A DNA stretch of 61,649 bases from Alistipes sp. (GCA_017630735.1 JAGBUS010000086.1:1-61649), one strand, 5' to 3'. Shown: positions 33,396 to 42,505, counted from the first letter of the stretch. Numbers and translations: made by a program. The notes: generated by a model not told the origin, from the letters alone.

Positions 33396-33794
33396 ATGAA
33401 AAAGATTATGTTCTTAGCTCTTATGCTATCGGTGATGGCAGTAGCTTCAGCTTCAGCAAATGATTCAGCTCGTAGACCTTCAGGTGCAATGTTTGGCATT
33501 GGTAATGGCGGAGCTTTCGTAGCAATAAATGTAGGAGGCCCTTCAGGTCCTGGTCACCATCACCACGGAGAGTATCGCGGAGGATGTCCTGGTCACCACG
33601 CAGACCATAAGTATCACAAGGGTGAGTGCCGCAGTTGCGAGAAGTATGCAAAGAAGATTCGCGAGTGCAAGAGGTGCAAGGGCAATAAGAGATGTGACTA
33701 CCACAAGGGTCACGGCGGAAGACCTCACCCAGGCTTCGGTAACCCACACCGCCCAGGTACTCCTCCACCTCCTCCAGCTCCACGTCGTTGGTAG
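33396..33794 (+). CDS. Secreted His- and Cys-rich small protein
   Basis: From the ATG at 33396 (MKKIMFLALMLSVMAVASAS) the product is 132 residues with a signal peptide. The mature part has about 12 histidines and 6 cysteines, including HHHH, HHADHKYH and two CxxC pairs (CRSC and CKRC) inside a basic segment, and ends in a proline-rich tail (PGTPPPPPAPRRW). I do not recognise a family. The composition suggests metal binding in the periplasm or outside, for example zinc, copper or nickel (inference). It lies between a LytTR regulator and an outer-membrane barrel protein and shares a putative binding site with the latter. A terminator follows at 33814. Confidence 0.75.
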   Translation: MKKIMFLALMLSVMAVASASANDSARRPSGAMFGIGNGGAFVAINVGGPSGPGHHHHGEYRGGCPGHHADHKYHKGECRSCEKYAKKIRECKRCKGNKRCDYHKGHGGRPHPGFGNPHRPGTPPPPPAPRRW

Positions 33795-33813
33795 TGAGTA
33801 GGTGATAATCAAG

Positions 33814-33851
33814 AAAAAGTGAACGGCAAATCCGTTCGCTTTTTCTTTTTT
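33814..33851 (+). terminator. Terminator after the His/Cys-rich gene
   Basis: AAAAAGTGAACGG (33814-33826) pairs with CCGTTCGCTTTTT (33832-33844) at 12 of 13 positions, followed by T-rich sequence to 33851. Confidence 0.85.
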
Positions 33852-33860
33852 GTACGGTTG

Positions 33861-33924
33861 ACCACCCAATTTTGCCGTTTCACCCCCAAAGTGTAGCGTA
33901 ATACGAAAAAAAACACTATTTTCG
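33861..33924 (+). promoter_or_regulatory. Putative LytTR-controlled promoter of the outer-membrane barrel gene
   Basis: The block 33861-33884 (ACCACCCAAT, then GCCGTTTCACC) resembles the site at 33291. A -7-like TATTTTCG (33917-33924) starts 32 bases downstream. An imperfect second repeat (CGGTTGACC at 33855, CCGTTTCACC at 33875) gives a 20-base period, as expected of LytTR sites. Confidence 0.5.
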
Positions 33925-33967
33925 CAGAGCGAAAAGCATATACAAAGAAATAACAGAAAATATAGAT

Positions 33968-36907
33968 ATGACAAAAAGATTTTTAGCTCTACTTGTTATG
34001 CTCTGCATAGCAATTCCTACGATGGCACAATCGGTGAAGATTACTGCAAAGATTGTGGATGCAGAGAGTAAAGAGGGTATCATCGGTGCGATTATGGAGG
34101 TTGTTGATCCTAAGAGTGATAAGCGTCGTCACTCGGTGTCAGGTGCCGCAGGTGCTACAATAGTTACGGGTGTTACCTCTGGTGAGTATGAGGTGACAGT
34201 GGCGTTTATTGGCTATACAACATTTAAGCAGAATGTTAAGGTTGAAGGTAGTAACGTCGACCTTGGCGTTGTAGAGCTTAAGCCTGAAGCGGTATCTATC
34301 GACATGGTCGTTAAGGAGGTGCAGGCATTGCGTACTTCACAGAATGGCGATACTGTAGCCTATAATGCTGCAGCATTCAAGGTCTCGACAGATGCCGATG
34401 TTGAGGGTCTGTTGAAGAAGATGCCTGGTATTACTATATCAAATGGTCAGGTAGAGGCACAGGGTGAGCAGGTTAAAAAGATTTTTGTTGATGGCAAGGA
34501 GTTCTTTGGTGAGGATGTATCAACAGCTCTCAACTCTCTCCCTGCGCAGGCAGTAGACCGTATCGAGGTCTTTAATAAACTCTCGGATAATGCTGAGTTC
34601 TCAGGTATGGACGATGGCGAGGGATATAAGGCTATCAATATCGTAACTCACTCGAATATGCGTCAGGGTGTATTTGGTAAGCTCTATGGCGGTTATGGCT
34701 ATCAGCCTGATGTGGATGGCTCGCCTGCGGAGTTCCAGTTCCAGAGTCCTGATGTTTATCAGCCAGAGGTGGCGGGCGTTACATCACACCATAAGTTCAA
34801 CCTCGGAGGTAACGTAAACATCTTCCAGGGTTCGAGCCGTGTGTCGGTTATTGGTCTATTCAATAACGTTAACCAGCAGAACTTCTCGTTCGAGGATATC
34901 CTCGGTGTCACAGGTGGTGGCGGTGGTATGGGTCCCGGCCGTGGCGTAGGTCGATATATGGTGCGCCCACAGAGTGGTGTGGCACGTGTAGGCTCTATCG
35001 GTGTTCAGTACTCCGACTCGTGGGGTAAGGATGATAAGGTTAAGCTTAATGGTTCATATTTCTTCAATGACACAAACACTCGCAACAAGAGCCTACTTCA
35101 GAAGTGGTACGAGGCACCATCGCCAAAGGATTATCTTGAGCAGGAGGGTGAGTCTGAGACACATAATGCAAACCATCGTCTTAACCTTCGCTTAGACTGG
35201 AATATCAATAAGAATATGTCGCTTATGTCGCGTACAAACTTTAGCTTCCAGTCCAATGACCCTTATAGCCAGCAGTATGGTGAGCTTAAGGGTGAGACAG
35301 CAGAGCTTAAGGGTTTGCCATACGAGATGCTATATAATGGCTCGGAGGGTGAGTCGCACGCATTGCGTTTCAGCGAGTTCTTGCAGTATCGCGTAAAGCT
35401 CGGTAAGGCGGGTCGTACAATCACTGTCGATGGTCGTTATGCTACACGCCAGACACCTGAGTCGTGGACAAATAGCTACTCTACGCTATCTACATCTTAT
35501 GATGCTGAGAGCGGTGTGGCAACGCCATTGCTTCGCTTTGTGTCGTCAACAGCTCCTCAGGGTCAGAATGATGTACGTGCAAACTTTACATACACCGAGC
35601 CTGTGTCGAAGTTCTCACAGGTAAGCCTCCAGTATCGTTTCGACTATGAGGATCAGCAGATTGAGAAGACATCGTTCATCACCGCTGACGATAGCTTCAA
35701 CACTGTAGGTCTTACGCCAGACCCAAGCCTCTCGTCGCTCACTACAAGTACAAGTATGGAGCATCGTGTAGGTCCTGGCTTCCGCTATGCTAAGCAGCGT
35801 AATACCGTGGTGGCGAATGTATACTACCAGCACTCTATCCTCGATGGTATGGTTAAGGGTGAGAATGTATCACGCGACTTCGACCACGTGACATACTTCC
35901 TTATGGCAAATGTGGCATTCAATCCACAGAATAGTATACGTATGTTCCTAAGTTCATATACGCAGAACCCTGATGTGCGTAACTTGCAGGATATCTACGA
36001 TGTATCGAATGCTCAGTACCTCTCTAAGGGTAATCCAAATTTGGTATCGTCATACAACCACCGCTTCAACTTCCACTACATCCGCTCGAATATCGAGAAG
36101 GGACGTACATTTATGTGGATGTTGCATGCTCAGCTAACTCAGGACTATATTGGTCAGTCTATCGCCTATAACCCAACTATAGATGTTGATGGCGAGGTTT
36201 ATAACCCATTGCAGTACTCAACATACGAGAATATGGATGGTTTTATGTCGTTCCGCACAAACATCAGTTATGGCTTCCCAATTAATCCTATCAAGTGTAA
36301 CTTGAATGTTATGGTGGGCGCAAACTGGTCACAGACACCATCTATCATCAATGGCGAGATGAACTATACATCAAACATGGGTTACGATGCTATGGTATCT
36401 TTGGGTAGTAACATCTCGGAGAATCTCGACTTTACCCTACAGTGGAACGGTGCATATAACGATGCTCGCCAGTCATTGGCGCAGCGTGGTCGCAACAACC
36501 AGTACTTCAGCCACACAGCATCAGGTACTTTGAAGTGGGTATTCTGGAAGGGCTTCACCCTTACAGCTGCGGTTAACTACAACCAGTATATCGGCTTCAC
36601 AGACAACTATAATGAGGATTACCTCATCTGCAACGTATACCTCGGCAAGAAGCTCTTCAAAAATAAGCAAGGTGAGGTTCTTGTAGGCGTCAACGACCTA
36701 CTTAACCAGAACTCCGCCTTCGTACGTACCGTAGGTAGTGGTTATACGCAGAATAGTTGGAATAGCGTTGTAGGTCGTTACTTCACTGTTCAGTTCAACT
36801 ACAACCTCCGTTACTTCGGTAAGGGCGCATCGAAGAATATCGACGACTACGAAGGTATGGGCAATAAGGGTAAGATGCCCCCATTTGGCCCACCGATGCG
36901 CCGATAA
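33968..36907 (+). CDS. TonB-dependent receptor-like outer-membrane protein (OMP_b-brl family)
   Basis: The 979-residue protein has a signal peptide (MTKRFLALLVMLCIAIPTMA), a CarboxypepD_reg-like beta domain (residues ~25-105), a plug with GLLKKMPGITISNGQVEAQG and KKIFVDGKEFFGEDV, and a large beta-barrel to the C-terminus. A glycine-rich stretch (GVTGGGGGMGPGRGVG, residues ~317-332) and the Met/Pro-rich C-terminal tail (KGKMPPFGPPMRR) are unusual details. It probably forms an outer-membrane channel or TonB-driven receptor; the substrate is unknown. It follows the LytS/LytTR pair and the His/Cys-rich gene, with a putative regulator site of its own. Confidence 0.85.
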   Translation: MTKRFLALLVMLCIAIPTMAQSVKITAKIVDAESKEGIIGAIMEVVDPKSDKRRHSVSGAAGATIVTGVTSGEYEVTVAFIGYTTFKQNVKVEGSNVDLGVVELKPEAVSIDMVVKEVQALRTSQNGDTVAYNAAAFKVSTDADVEGLLKKMPGITISNGQVEAQGEQVKKIFVDGKEFFGEDVSTALNSLPAQAVDRIEVFNKLSDNAEFSGMDDGEGYKAINIVTHSNMRQGVFGKLYGGYGYQPDVDGSPAEFQFQSPDVYQPEVAGVTSHHKFNLGGNVNIFQGSSRVSVIGLFNNVNQQNFSFEDILGVTGGGGGMGPGRGVGRYMVRPQSGVARVGSIGVQYSDSWGKDDKVKLNGSYFFNDTNTRNKSLLQKWYEAPSPKDYLEQEGESETHNANHRLNLRLDWNINKNMSLMSRTNFSFQSNDPYSQQYGELKGETAELKGLPYEMLYNGSEGESHALRFSEFLQYRVKLGKAGRTITVDGRYATRQTPESWTNSYSTLSTSYDAESGVATPLLRFVSSTAPQGQNDVRANFTYTEPVSKFSQVSLQYRFDYEDQQIEKTSFITADDSFNTVGLTPDPSLSSLTTSTSMEHRVGPGFRYAKQRNTVVANVYYQHSILDGMVKGENVSRDFDHVTYFLMANVAFNPQNSIRMFLSSYTQNPDVRNLQDIYDVSNAQYLSKGNPNLVSSYNHRFNFHYIRSNIEKGRTFMWMLHAQLTQDYIGQSIAYNPTIDVDGEVYNPLQYSTYENMDGFMSFRTNISYGFPINPIKCNLNVMVGANWSQTPSIINGEMNYTSNMGYDAMVSLGSNISENLDFTLQWNGAYNDARQSLAQRGRNNQYFSHTASGTLKWVFWKGFTLTAAVNYNQYIGFTDNYNEDYLICNVYLGKKLFKNKQGEVLVGVNDLLNQNSAFVRTVGSGYTQNSWNSVVGRYFTVQFNYNLRYFGKGASKNIDDYEGMGNKGKMPPFGPPMRR

Positions 36908-36925
36908 AGAGACTTTTAAGGCTTA

Positions 36926-36975
36926 AGATACCCTCGGGATGTAGCATTGTGCTATCCCGAGGGTATCTCTTTTTT
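36926..36975 (+). terminator. Strong terminator after the outer-membrane barrel gene
   Basis: A perfect 15-bp stem, AGATACCCTCGGGAT (36926-36940) and ATCCCGAGGGTATCT (36954-36968), is followed by a T-run. The inner part (CCTCGGG...GTA...ATCCCGAGG) resembles the central stem of the element after comEB (41026-41071). Confidence 0.9.
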
Positions 36976-36995
36976 GTAATATCGGCGAGAAATTA

Positions 36996-37049
36996 TTGCT
37001 GTTTGCCAAATTTTTTATTATCTTTGCGCGTTATGTATGTAATACATAA
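36996..37049 (+). promoter_or_regulatory. secA promoter with a palindrome near +1
   Basis: TTG (36996-36998), 20 bases and TATCTTTG (37019-37026) match the Bacteroidota promoter. TTATGTAT, three bases, ATACATAA (37031-37049) is a perfect palindrome near the expected start of transcription and may be an operator. It differs from the GntR-type sites at 10398 and 10582. Confidence 0.6.
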
Positions 37050-37088
37050 GTTGATATACAGAGTAACAAGAAAACAAAGAATATAGAC

Positions 37089-40000
37089 ATGGATATTTTA
37101 TCAAAAGTTATTAAGCTCTTTTTCGGCTCAAAGGCTGATAAGGATCGTAAGGAGATTATGCCTTATGTTGAGAAGGTTAAGGCTGTATATCCTTCAATAT
37201 CAAAACTCTCTAACGACGAGCTTCGTGCTCGCTCAGCAGCGTTGAGCAAGGCTATTGCCGACTTTATCGCTGCCGATGAGAAGAGTATTGCTGATAACAA
37301 GCTTATCTTGGAGCTTCCTGAAACATCACTCAAAGATAAGGAGCGTATCTCAAAGGAGATTGACGATGCTACAAAGCGCATCGATGAGAAGATTGAGCAG
37401 AAGCTTGAGGAGATTCTTCCTGAGGCATTTGCTATCATGAAGGATACAGCACGTCGTTTTGCTGAGAATGATGAGGTTGTGGTAACGGCTAACGACTTCG
37501 ACCGTAACCTTGCTGCTGAGCGTGGCGATTTGGTACGTATCGAGGATGATAAGGCTATCTACAGCAGCCAGTGGACTGCAGGTGGTAACGTCATCAAGTG
37601 GGATATGGTACACTACGATGTTCAGCTCTTTGGTGGTGTTGCTCTCCACAAGGGACGTATCGCTGAGATGGCGACTGGTGAGGGTAAGACCCTTGTAGCT
37701 ACATTGCCAGTATTCCTCAATGCCCTTGCTCATAAGGGTGTGCACGTGGTGACAGTGAACGACTACCTCGCACGTCGTGATGCCGAGTGGATGGGTCCTA
37801 TGTATCAGTTCCACGGCTTGTCGGTAGCTTGTATCGACAACACACGACCTAACTCTGCCGAGCGTCGCAAGGCTTATATGTCGGATATCACCTTCGGTAC
37901 TAACAATGAGTTTGGTTTCGACTACTTGCGTGATAACATGGCATCGCAGCCAAAGGACCTTGTGCAGCGCAAGCACCACTATGCTATTGTCGATGAGGTC
38001 GACTCAGTGTTGATTGACGATGCTCGTACTCCACTTATCATCTCTGGTCCTGTGCCTAAGGGTGGTGATCAGCTCTTTGCCGAGTATCAGCCTGCTGCAA
38101 AGTATATCTACGACCTTCAGAGCAAGATGTCGTCATCGGATGTTGCCGAGGCTAAGCGTCTCTACAATGAGGGACAGATGGAGGAGGCAGGTAAGCTTCT
38201 TCTTCGTGCTCATAAGGCTATGCCTAAGTATAAGGCACTCATTAAGTTCTTGTCTGAGCCAGGTGTAAAGGTGCTTCTCCAGAAGACAGAGAACATCTAT
38301 ATGCAGGACAACGAGCGTCGTATGCCTGAGATTACCGATGAGAACTTTGTTGTTCACGACGAGAAGATGAACTCTCTTATCCTTACAGATAAGGGTCACG
38401 AGGTGGCATCTAAGCGTTTTGGTGAGGAGGGCTTCTTCGTATTGCCAGATATCGGTGCACGTATTGCTGAGTTGGAGCACAACAAGGAGATTTCTCATGA
38501 GGAGCGCGCGCAGAAGAAGGATGAGCTTCTCACAGAGTACTCTGTAAAGGCTGAGCGCGTACATACCATGAATCAGCTTCTTAAGGCATACTTCATGTTC
38601 GAGAAGGAGGTTGAGTATGTGCTTATCGATAACAAGGTGAAGATTGTTGACGAGCAGACTGGTCGTATTATGGAGGGTCGTCGCTATTCTGATGGCTTGC
38701 ACCAGGCGATCGAGGCGAAGGAGAGTGTAAAGGTTGAGGATGCAACGCAGACCTTCGCAACAATTACTCTTCAGAACTACTTCCGTATGTATCACAAGTT
38801 GGCAGGTATGACAGGTACCGCAGAGACTGAGTCGTCGGAGTTCTGGAGCATCTACAAGCTCGATGTAGTTGTTATCCCTACAAACAAGGATGTTATACGT
38901 GATGACCGTGAGGATTTAGTATATAAGACTGAGCGAGAGAAGTATAATGCTGTTATCGCAGAGATTGAGAAACTCGTAGCTGAGGGTCGCCCTGTATTGG
39001 TGGGTACAACCTCTGTGGAGATCTCTGAGTTGCTCAGCCGTATGCTTAAGATTCGTGGTATCAAGCATAATGTGTTGAACGCTAAGCAGCACCAGCTTGA
39101 GGCACAGATTGTTGCTGAGGCAGGTCGCAGCGGTCAGGTTACTATCGCTACGAATATGGCGGGTCGTGGTACCGATATCAAGCTTACTCCAGAGGTTAAG
39201 GAGAAGGGTGGTCTTGCTATCATTGGTACTGAGCGTCATGAGAGCCGTCGTGTAGACCGTCAGTTGCGTGGTCGTGCAGGACGTCAGGGTGACCCAGGTT
39301 CATCACAGTTCTTCGTGTCGTTGGAGGATAAGCTTATGCGTCTCTTTGGTTCTGATCGTATTGCATCTATGATGGATAAGATGGGTATCCAGGAGGGTGA
39401 GGTTATCCAGGCTGGTATGATGACTAAGGCTATCGAGCGTGCTCAGAAGAAGGTTGAGGAGAACCACTTTGGTGTTCGTAAGCGTTTGTTGGAGTATGAT
39501 GATGTTATGAACTCACAGCGTGAGGTAATCTATACACGTCGCCGTCATGCTCTCTATGGCGAGCGCATTGACATCGACCTTAACAACCTCCGTTATGACT
39601 ATGCTATCAAGTTTGTTGAGGCTCATGAGGGTTGCTCATTCGAGGAGTTCAAGTTCGACTTGTTGCGCGAGGTAACACTCGACACAACGCTTATCGAGGA
39701 GCAGTATAACGCCATGAAGCCTAAGGAGCTTATCGAGGCTATTGTTAAGGACCTTGAGGCTCTCTACGAGCGTAAGGCTAAGGCATTTGCCGATATACTT
39801 CGTCCAAATATGGAGCGTTACTACGCGCAGTTTGAGAATAATATGACTGCACGCCTTGCCTTCCCATTCACTGATGGTCGTTTGCGTTACTCTATCCCTG
39901 TGGAGATGCAGAAGTGTAAGGATAGCGACTGTATGGAGGTATACCGTGTATTTGCGAAGGTGGCACTCTTTACAACTATTGATGATGCTTGGCGTGAGCA

Positions 40001-40382
40001 CCTCCGCGAGATGGATGACCTCCGTCAGAGCGTTCAGAATGCTACATACGAGCAGAAGGATCCACTTCTCATCTATAAGTTAGAGTCATTCCAGCTATTC
40101 TCTAAGATGTTGGAGGATATCAACCGCGATGTCTTGTCTCTATTGAATAAGGTATATCTTGATATCCGCGAGAATACCCAGAATATGGAGCAGGCGCGTG
40201 AGCAGAAGTCGAAGATTGATGTTAATAAGCTTCAGGCTTCACGTATGGCTGCCGCAGCAGCTGCAGGTCAGGGCGAGCGTGGTAAGACTGCGCCTATCAA
40301 GGTTGATAAGAGCGTAGGTCGTAACGATCCATGTCCATGTGGCTCAGGAAAGAAGTATAAGCATTGTCACGGCAAACTATAA
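37089..40382 (+). CDS. secA: Preprotein translocase subunit SecA
   Basis: The 1097-residue protein is the SecA ATPase that pushes unfolded proteins through SecYEG. It shows the Walker [20 protein letters not shown] (residue ~193), the helicase-type [16 protein letters not shown] (~303), the preprotein cross-linking domain, [11 protein letters not shown] and [19 protein letters not shown] (~720-740), and a C-terminal zinc motif [19 protein letters not shown] that binds SecB or ribosomes. The length is that of Bacteroidota SecA, which carries insertions compared with the E. coli protein. A structured repeat begins one base after its stop codon. Confidence 0.96.
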   Translation: MDILSKVIKLFFGSKADKDRKEIMPYVEKVKAVYPSISKLSNDELRARSAALSKAIADFIAADEKSIADNKLILELPETSLKDKERISKEIDDATKRIDEKIEQKLEEILPEAFAIMKDTARRFAENDEVVVTANDFDRNLAAERGDLVRIEDDKAIYSSQWTAGGNVIKWDMVHYDVQLFGGVALHKGRIAEMATGEGKTLVATLPVFLNALAHKGVHVVTVNDYLARRDAEWMGPMYQFHGLSVACIDNTRPNSAERRKAYMSDITFGTNNEFGFDYLRDNMASQPKDLVQRKHHYAIVDEVDSVLIDDARTPLIISGPVPKGGDQLFAEYQPAAKYIYDLQSKMSSSDVAEAKRLYNEGQMEEAGKLLLRAHKAMPKYKALIKFLSEPGVKVLLQKTENIYMQDNERRMPEITDENFVVHDEKMNSLILTDKGHEVASKRFGEEGFFVLPDIGARIAELEHNKEISHEERAQKKDELLTEYSVKAERVHTMNQLLKAYFMFEKEVEYVLIDNKVKIVDEQTGRIMEGRRYSDGLHQAIEAKESVKVEDATQTFATITLQNYFRMYHKLAGMTGTAETESSEFWSIYKLDVVVIPTNKDVIRDDREDLVYKTEREKYNAVIAEIEKLVAEGRPVLVGTTSVEISELLSRMLKIRGIKHNVLNAKQHQLEAQIVAEAGRSGQVTIATNMAGRGTDIKLTPEVKEKGGLAIIGTERHESRRVDRQLRGRAGRQGDPGSSQFFVSLEDKLMRLFGSDRIASMMDKMGIQEGEVIQAGMMTKAIERAQKKVEENHFGVRKRLLEYDDVMNSQREVIYTRRRHALYGERIDIDLNNLRYDYAIKFVEAHEGCSFEEFKFDLLREVTLDTTLIEEQYNAMKPKELIEAIVKDLEALYERKAKAFADILRPNMERYYAQFENNMTARLAFPFTDGRLRYSIPVEMQKCKDSDCMEVYRVFAKVALFTTIDDAWREHLREMDDLRQSVQNATYEQKDPLLIYKLESFQLFSKMLEDINRDVLSLLNKVYLDIRENTQNMEQAREQKSKIDVNKLQASRMAAAAAAGQGERGKTAPIKVDKSVGRNDPCPCGSGKKYKHCHGKL

Positions 40383-40383
40383 A

Positions 40384-40513
40384 AATTTCTTGTGATAAGT
40401 GGCACATCTACTGCCGCTAACAAAAGATTCCTGCAATGGGCAGTACGCCCAAGTACAGCCCATCGCAGTAACTTTTGCCGAGCGTTGTATCTGACCACTT
40501 CTAACAAGAAATT
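40384..40513 (+). repeat. Structured stop-codon-associated repeat, copy A (after secA)
   Basis: This 130-bp element starts one base after the secA stop. The outer stem AATTTCTTGT (40384-40393) pairs perfectly with ACAAGAAATT (40504-40513). A conserved GAT/CTA internal loop follows, then AAGTGG with CCACTT, a second asymmetric loop with CTGCCGCTAA and GCCGAGCGTTG, CAAAAG with CTTTTG, and an apical hairpin GGGC-A-GTAC, loop, GTAC-A-GCCC. No T-run follows, so it is not a plain terminator. Related copies are at 40985-41115 and, on the minus strand, 54952-55079. Confidence 0.85.
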
Positions 40514-40554
40514 TGGCTGAGGACTGATTATAGTAAACAATTAGAATTTGACAA

Positions 40555-40986
40555 ATGGGATATAAGGAGCAGAAACAGCGTCAGTTCGACACTCGATATT
40601 TGCAGATGGCACGCGTATGGGCAGAGAACTCATACTGCGTACGCCGTAAGGTTGGTGCGCTTATCGTGAAGGATAATATGATTATCTCAGATGGTTACAA
40701 CGGCACACCTGCCGGCTTTGAAAATATATGTGAGGATGACATGGGCAAGACTAAGCCTTATGTTCTCCATGCTGAGGCTAATGCTATCACTAAGGTTGCC
40801 AAGAGTGCCAATAACTGTGATGGCTCTACACTCTATATCACCGCTTCACCTTGCATTGAGTGTGCAAAACTTATCATTCAGGCAGGTATCAAGCGCGTTG
40901 TTTATAGCGATTCATACCGTCTTGAGGAGGGTCTTGATCTTCTTCGCAGGGTTGGTATTGAATGTGTGCACCTCCCCATAGATTAA
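40555..40986 (+). CDS. comEB: dCMP/CMP deaminase (ComEB-like)
   Basis: The 143-residue protein is a zinc-dependent deoxycytidylate deaminase-family enzyme that converts dCMP to dUMP for thymidylate synthesis. It shows RRKVGALIVKDNMIISDGYNG, the catalytic HAEANAI (residue ~76) and PCIECAKLIIQAGIKRVVYSD (~102) zinc ligands. Length is normal. It begins 41 bases after the secA-associated structured repeat, and a second copy of that repeat begins within its own stop codon. Confidence 0.93.
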   Translation: MGYKEQKQRQFDTRYLQMARVWAENSYCVRRKVGALIVKDNMIISDGYNGTPAGFENICEDDMGKTKPYVLHAEANAITKVAKSANNCDGSTLYITASPCIECAKLIIQAGIKRVVYSDSYRLEEGLDLLRRVGIECVHLPID

Positions 40987-41115
40987 TTTCTTGTGATAAG
41001 GCGCAATCTGCGTCACATCATTAAAAGTAAGTATCCTCGGGCTGTACTAATGTGTACTATCCCGAGGATTCTTCTTTTATGATGCAACACATCTCACGCC
41101 TTCTAACAAGAAATT
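40985..41115 (+). repeat. Structured stop-codon-associated repeat, copy B (after comEB)
   Basis: The 131-bp element begins at 40985, overlapping the comEB TAA. The outer stem AATTTCTTGT/ACAAGAAATT and the GAT/CTA loop are identical to copy A. The second stem is AAGGCG/CGCCTT instead of AAGTGG/CCACTT, a paired change. Inside, CATCATTAAAAG pairs with CTTTTATGATG, and a central TATCCTCGGG...CCCGAGGAT stem carries GTAC on both sides of the loop. The centre is thus more diverged than the outer stem. Confidence 0.8.
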
Positions 41116-41131
41116 GGGTTTGTGTGCTTCT

Positions 41132-41165
41132 GAGCGTTGTATCTACTCCCTTCTAACAGGAAATT
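41132..41165 (+). repeat. Orphan 3' arm of the structured repeat
   Basis: GAGCGTTGTATCTACTCCCT, then TCTAACAGGAAATT, matches the 3' end of copy A (GAGCGTTGTATCTGACCACT, then TCTAACAAGAAATT). No 5' arm is present. It is a remnant or partial copy 16 bases after copy B. The rest of the ~210-bp gap up to the next gene (41198) shows nothing else. Confidence 0.65.
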
Positions 41166-41197
41166 AGGTCGTGGTGTAGTCTCTACTGCCCAAAACT

Positions 41198-42145
41198 TCA
41201 ACTATTACCTTTTGTGATTGTGAGTATCTTGGCAAGAGGACACTCCTTGCATCTGCCGCGATTGCAATACTCTGTCGATAGCTGAATTAGAGCCTGGCTA
41301 TCAAATGCGCTCTTTGCAATCTGCTTATTGTACTGCCATTGACGAGTATAGGTGTTATCCTCGGCACGTATGTTATATAGCAGATTGATAGCCTTCTCGC
41401 ATATATTATGTGACTCGGTATAGTTGCTATAGGCAACAAGCACAGGTATAATGGCATTGATAGCGATGATATTACTCATCGTAGAGCCTATCTTAGAGGA
41501 TATACTCCTATCGAAGCTCTCGCTCATTAGTCTATCTACCCAGTAGTCGGATGCTGAGCAACTGAATAGCGCGTGTATATCTCTATCCCCCTTACAGCTC
41601 ATAATTCCACTTATGGATATAGAGTTATTATGTATGCAAGCTGCTAGCTGTGCGAGACGTAATGTAGGGTGGTTGTTTATATGTATGCCCGATAGTCGCC
41701 AGTCATGGGCATTAAGTGGCTTGATATTATATTTCGAAGCGAGGTGTTGAAACTCCTGCTTGATATCTACAGCATAGCTATCGTTATATAGGTCGAGAAG
41801 TCCTGCACCACCTAAAAGGAGTGCTTCAATCTTATACAGCGCGTTGTTCTCGCGCATAAGGACGTTATGGGGTATCAGCTTAGCCAGGCGTGTCGCCATA
41901 TTGCGATTAGGCTTTCCGAGGAGATAACGAAGGGTGAGATGGTATAGTGTTTGCGACCAGCAACACCCCTCATCCTTATATATCGTCTCGATATCGAAGG
42001 CCTTACGCACCATACGCTCCATAGTAAGTGTGTGGAACAATGCGTGTAGATTATCGTCGTTGAGCTCTGCGATAAGGTTATGGCAAAGCCCAAAACGACA
42101 TCCTTCGATAAGCTTATCGAGACTAATATTTTCGGTGTGCCCCAT
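41198..42145 (-). CDS. DUF2851-like protein, short form
   Basis: The 315-residue protein resembles the central and C-terminal part of DUF2851, a Bacteroidota family of unknown function. The pattern includes QTLYHLTLRYLLGKPNRNMA, AHDWRLSGIHINNHPTLRLA and the Cys-rich C-terminus YCNRGRCKECPLA. Family members are, from memory, about 420 residues with an N-terminal nuclease-like segment (a PNTDAGPDF-type motif); that part is absent here, and there is no room for it because the DUF59 gene ends nine bases upstream. It is either a natural short form or an N-terminally deleted copy. It is last in the minus-strand run from 46662. Confidence 0.6.
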   Translation of the reverse strand: MGHTENISLDKLIEGCRFGLCHNLIAELNDDNLHALFHTLTMERMVRKAFDIETIYKDEGCCWSQTLYHLTLRYLLGKPNRNMATRLAKLIPHNVLMRENNALYKIEALLLGGAGLLDLYNDSYAVDIKQEFQHLASKYNIKPLNAHDWRLSGIHINNHPTLRLAQLAACIHNNSISISGIMSCKGDRDIHALFSCSASDYWVDRLMSESFDRSISSKIGSTMSNIIAINAIIPVLVAYSNYTESHNICEKAINLLYNIRAEDNTYTRQWQYNKQIAKSAFDSQALIQLSTEYCNRGRCKECPLAKILTITKGNS

Positions 42146-42154
42146 AGTGTAAGA

Positions 42155-42475
42155 TTAGAATAGGTTAAGTTCGATGAGTGCCTCCTCCGACATCATAGAC
42201 TTATCCCATTGTGGATCGAATGTAAGAGTGATATTTACCTTCTCTACGCCATCTACCTTGCTCACTTCGCGGTGTATATCCTGAAGCAACATATCTGCCA
42301 TAGGGCAGTTAGGGGCCGTAAGGGTCATGATAATATCGGCTGTTCCCGACGGCTCGAAATTAATCTCGTAGATAAGACCGAGATCATAGATGTTTACAGG
42401 AATCTCAGGGTCGTATATATTCTTTAGGGTAAGAACAATGTTCTTCTCTATTTGTAGTATCTCCTCTGGTGACAT
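42155..42475 (-). CDS. DUF59/MIP18-family metal-sulfur cluster assembly protein
   Basis: This 106-residue protein is of the DUF59 (SufT/MIP18) family that assists iron-sulfur cluster maturation. It shows LKNIYDPEIPVNIYDLGLIY, DIIMTLTAPNCPMADMLLQD (conserved Cys) and the C-terminal VNITLTFDPQWDKSMMSEEA. Length is normal. It follows sufE by 30 bases, which supports a role in the Suf-type pathway. Confidence 0.93.
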   Translation of the reverse strand: MSPEEILQIEKNIVLTLKNIYDPEIPVNIYDLGLIYEINFEPSGTADIIMTLTAPNCPMADMLLQDIHREVSKVDGVEKVNITLTFDPQWDKSMMSEEALIELNLF

Positions 42476-42505
42476 ATTTCACTTAATATTTTACGTTGTT
42501 ATCGT

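Noticed and set aside
38133..38795. A 220-codon minus-strand frame opposite secA
   Set aside because: Leu/His/Val-rich shadow of an unambiguous secA; no start context or family pattern.
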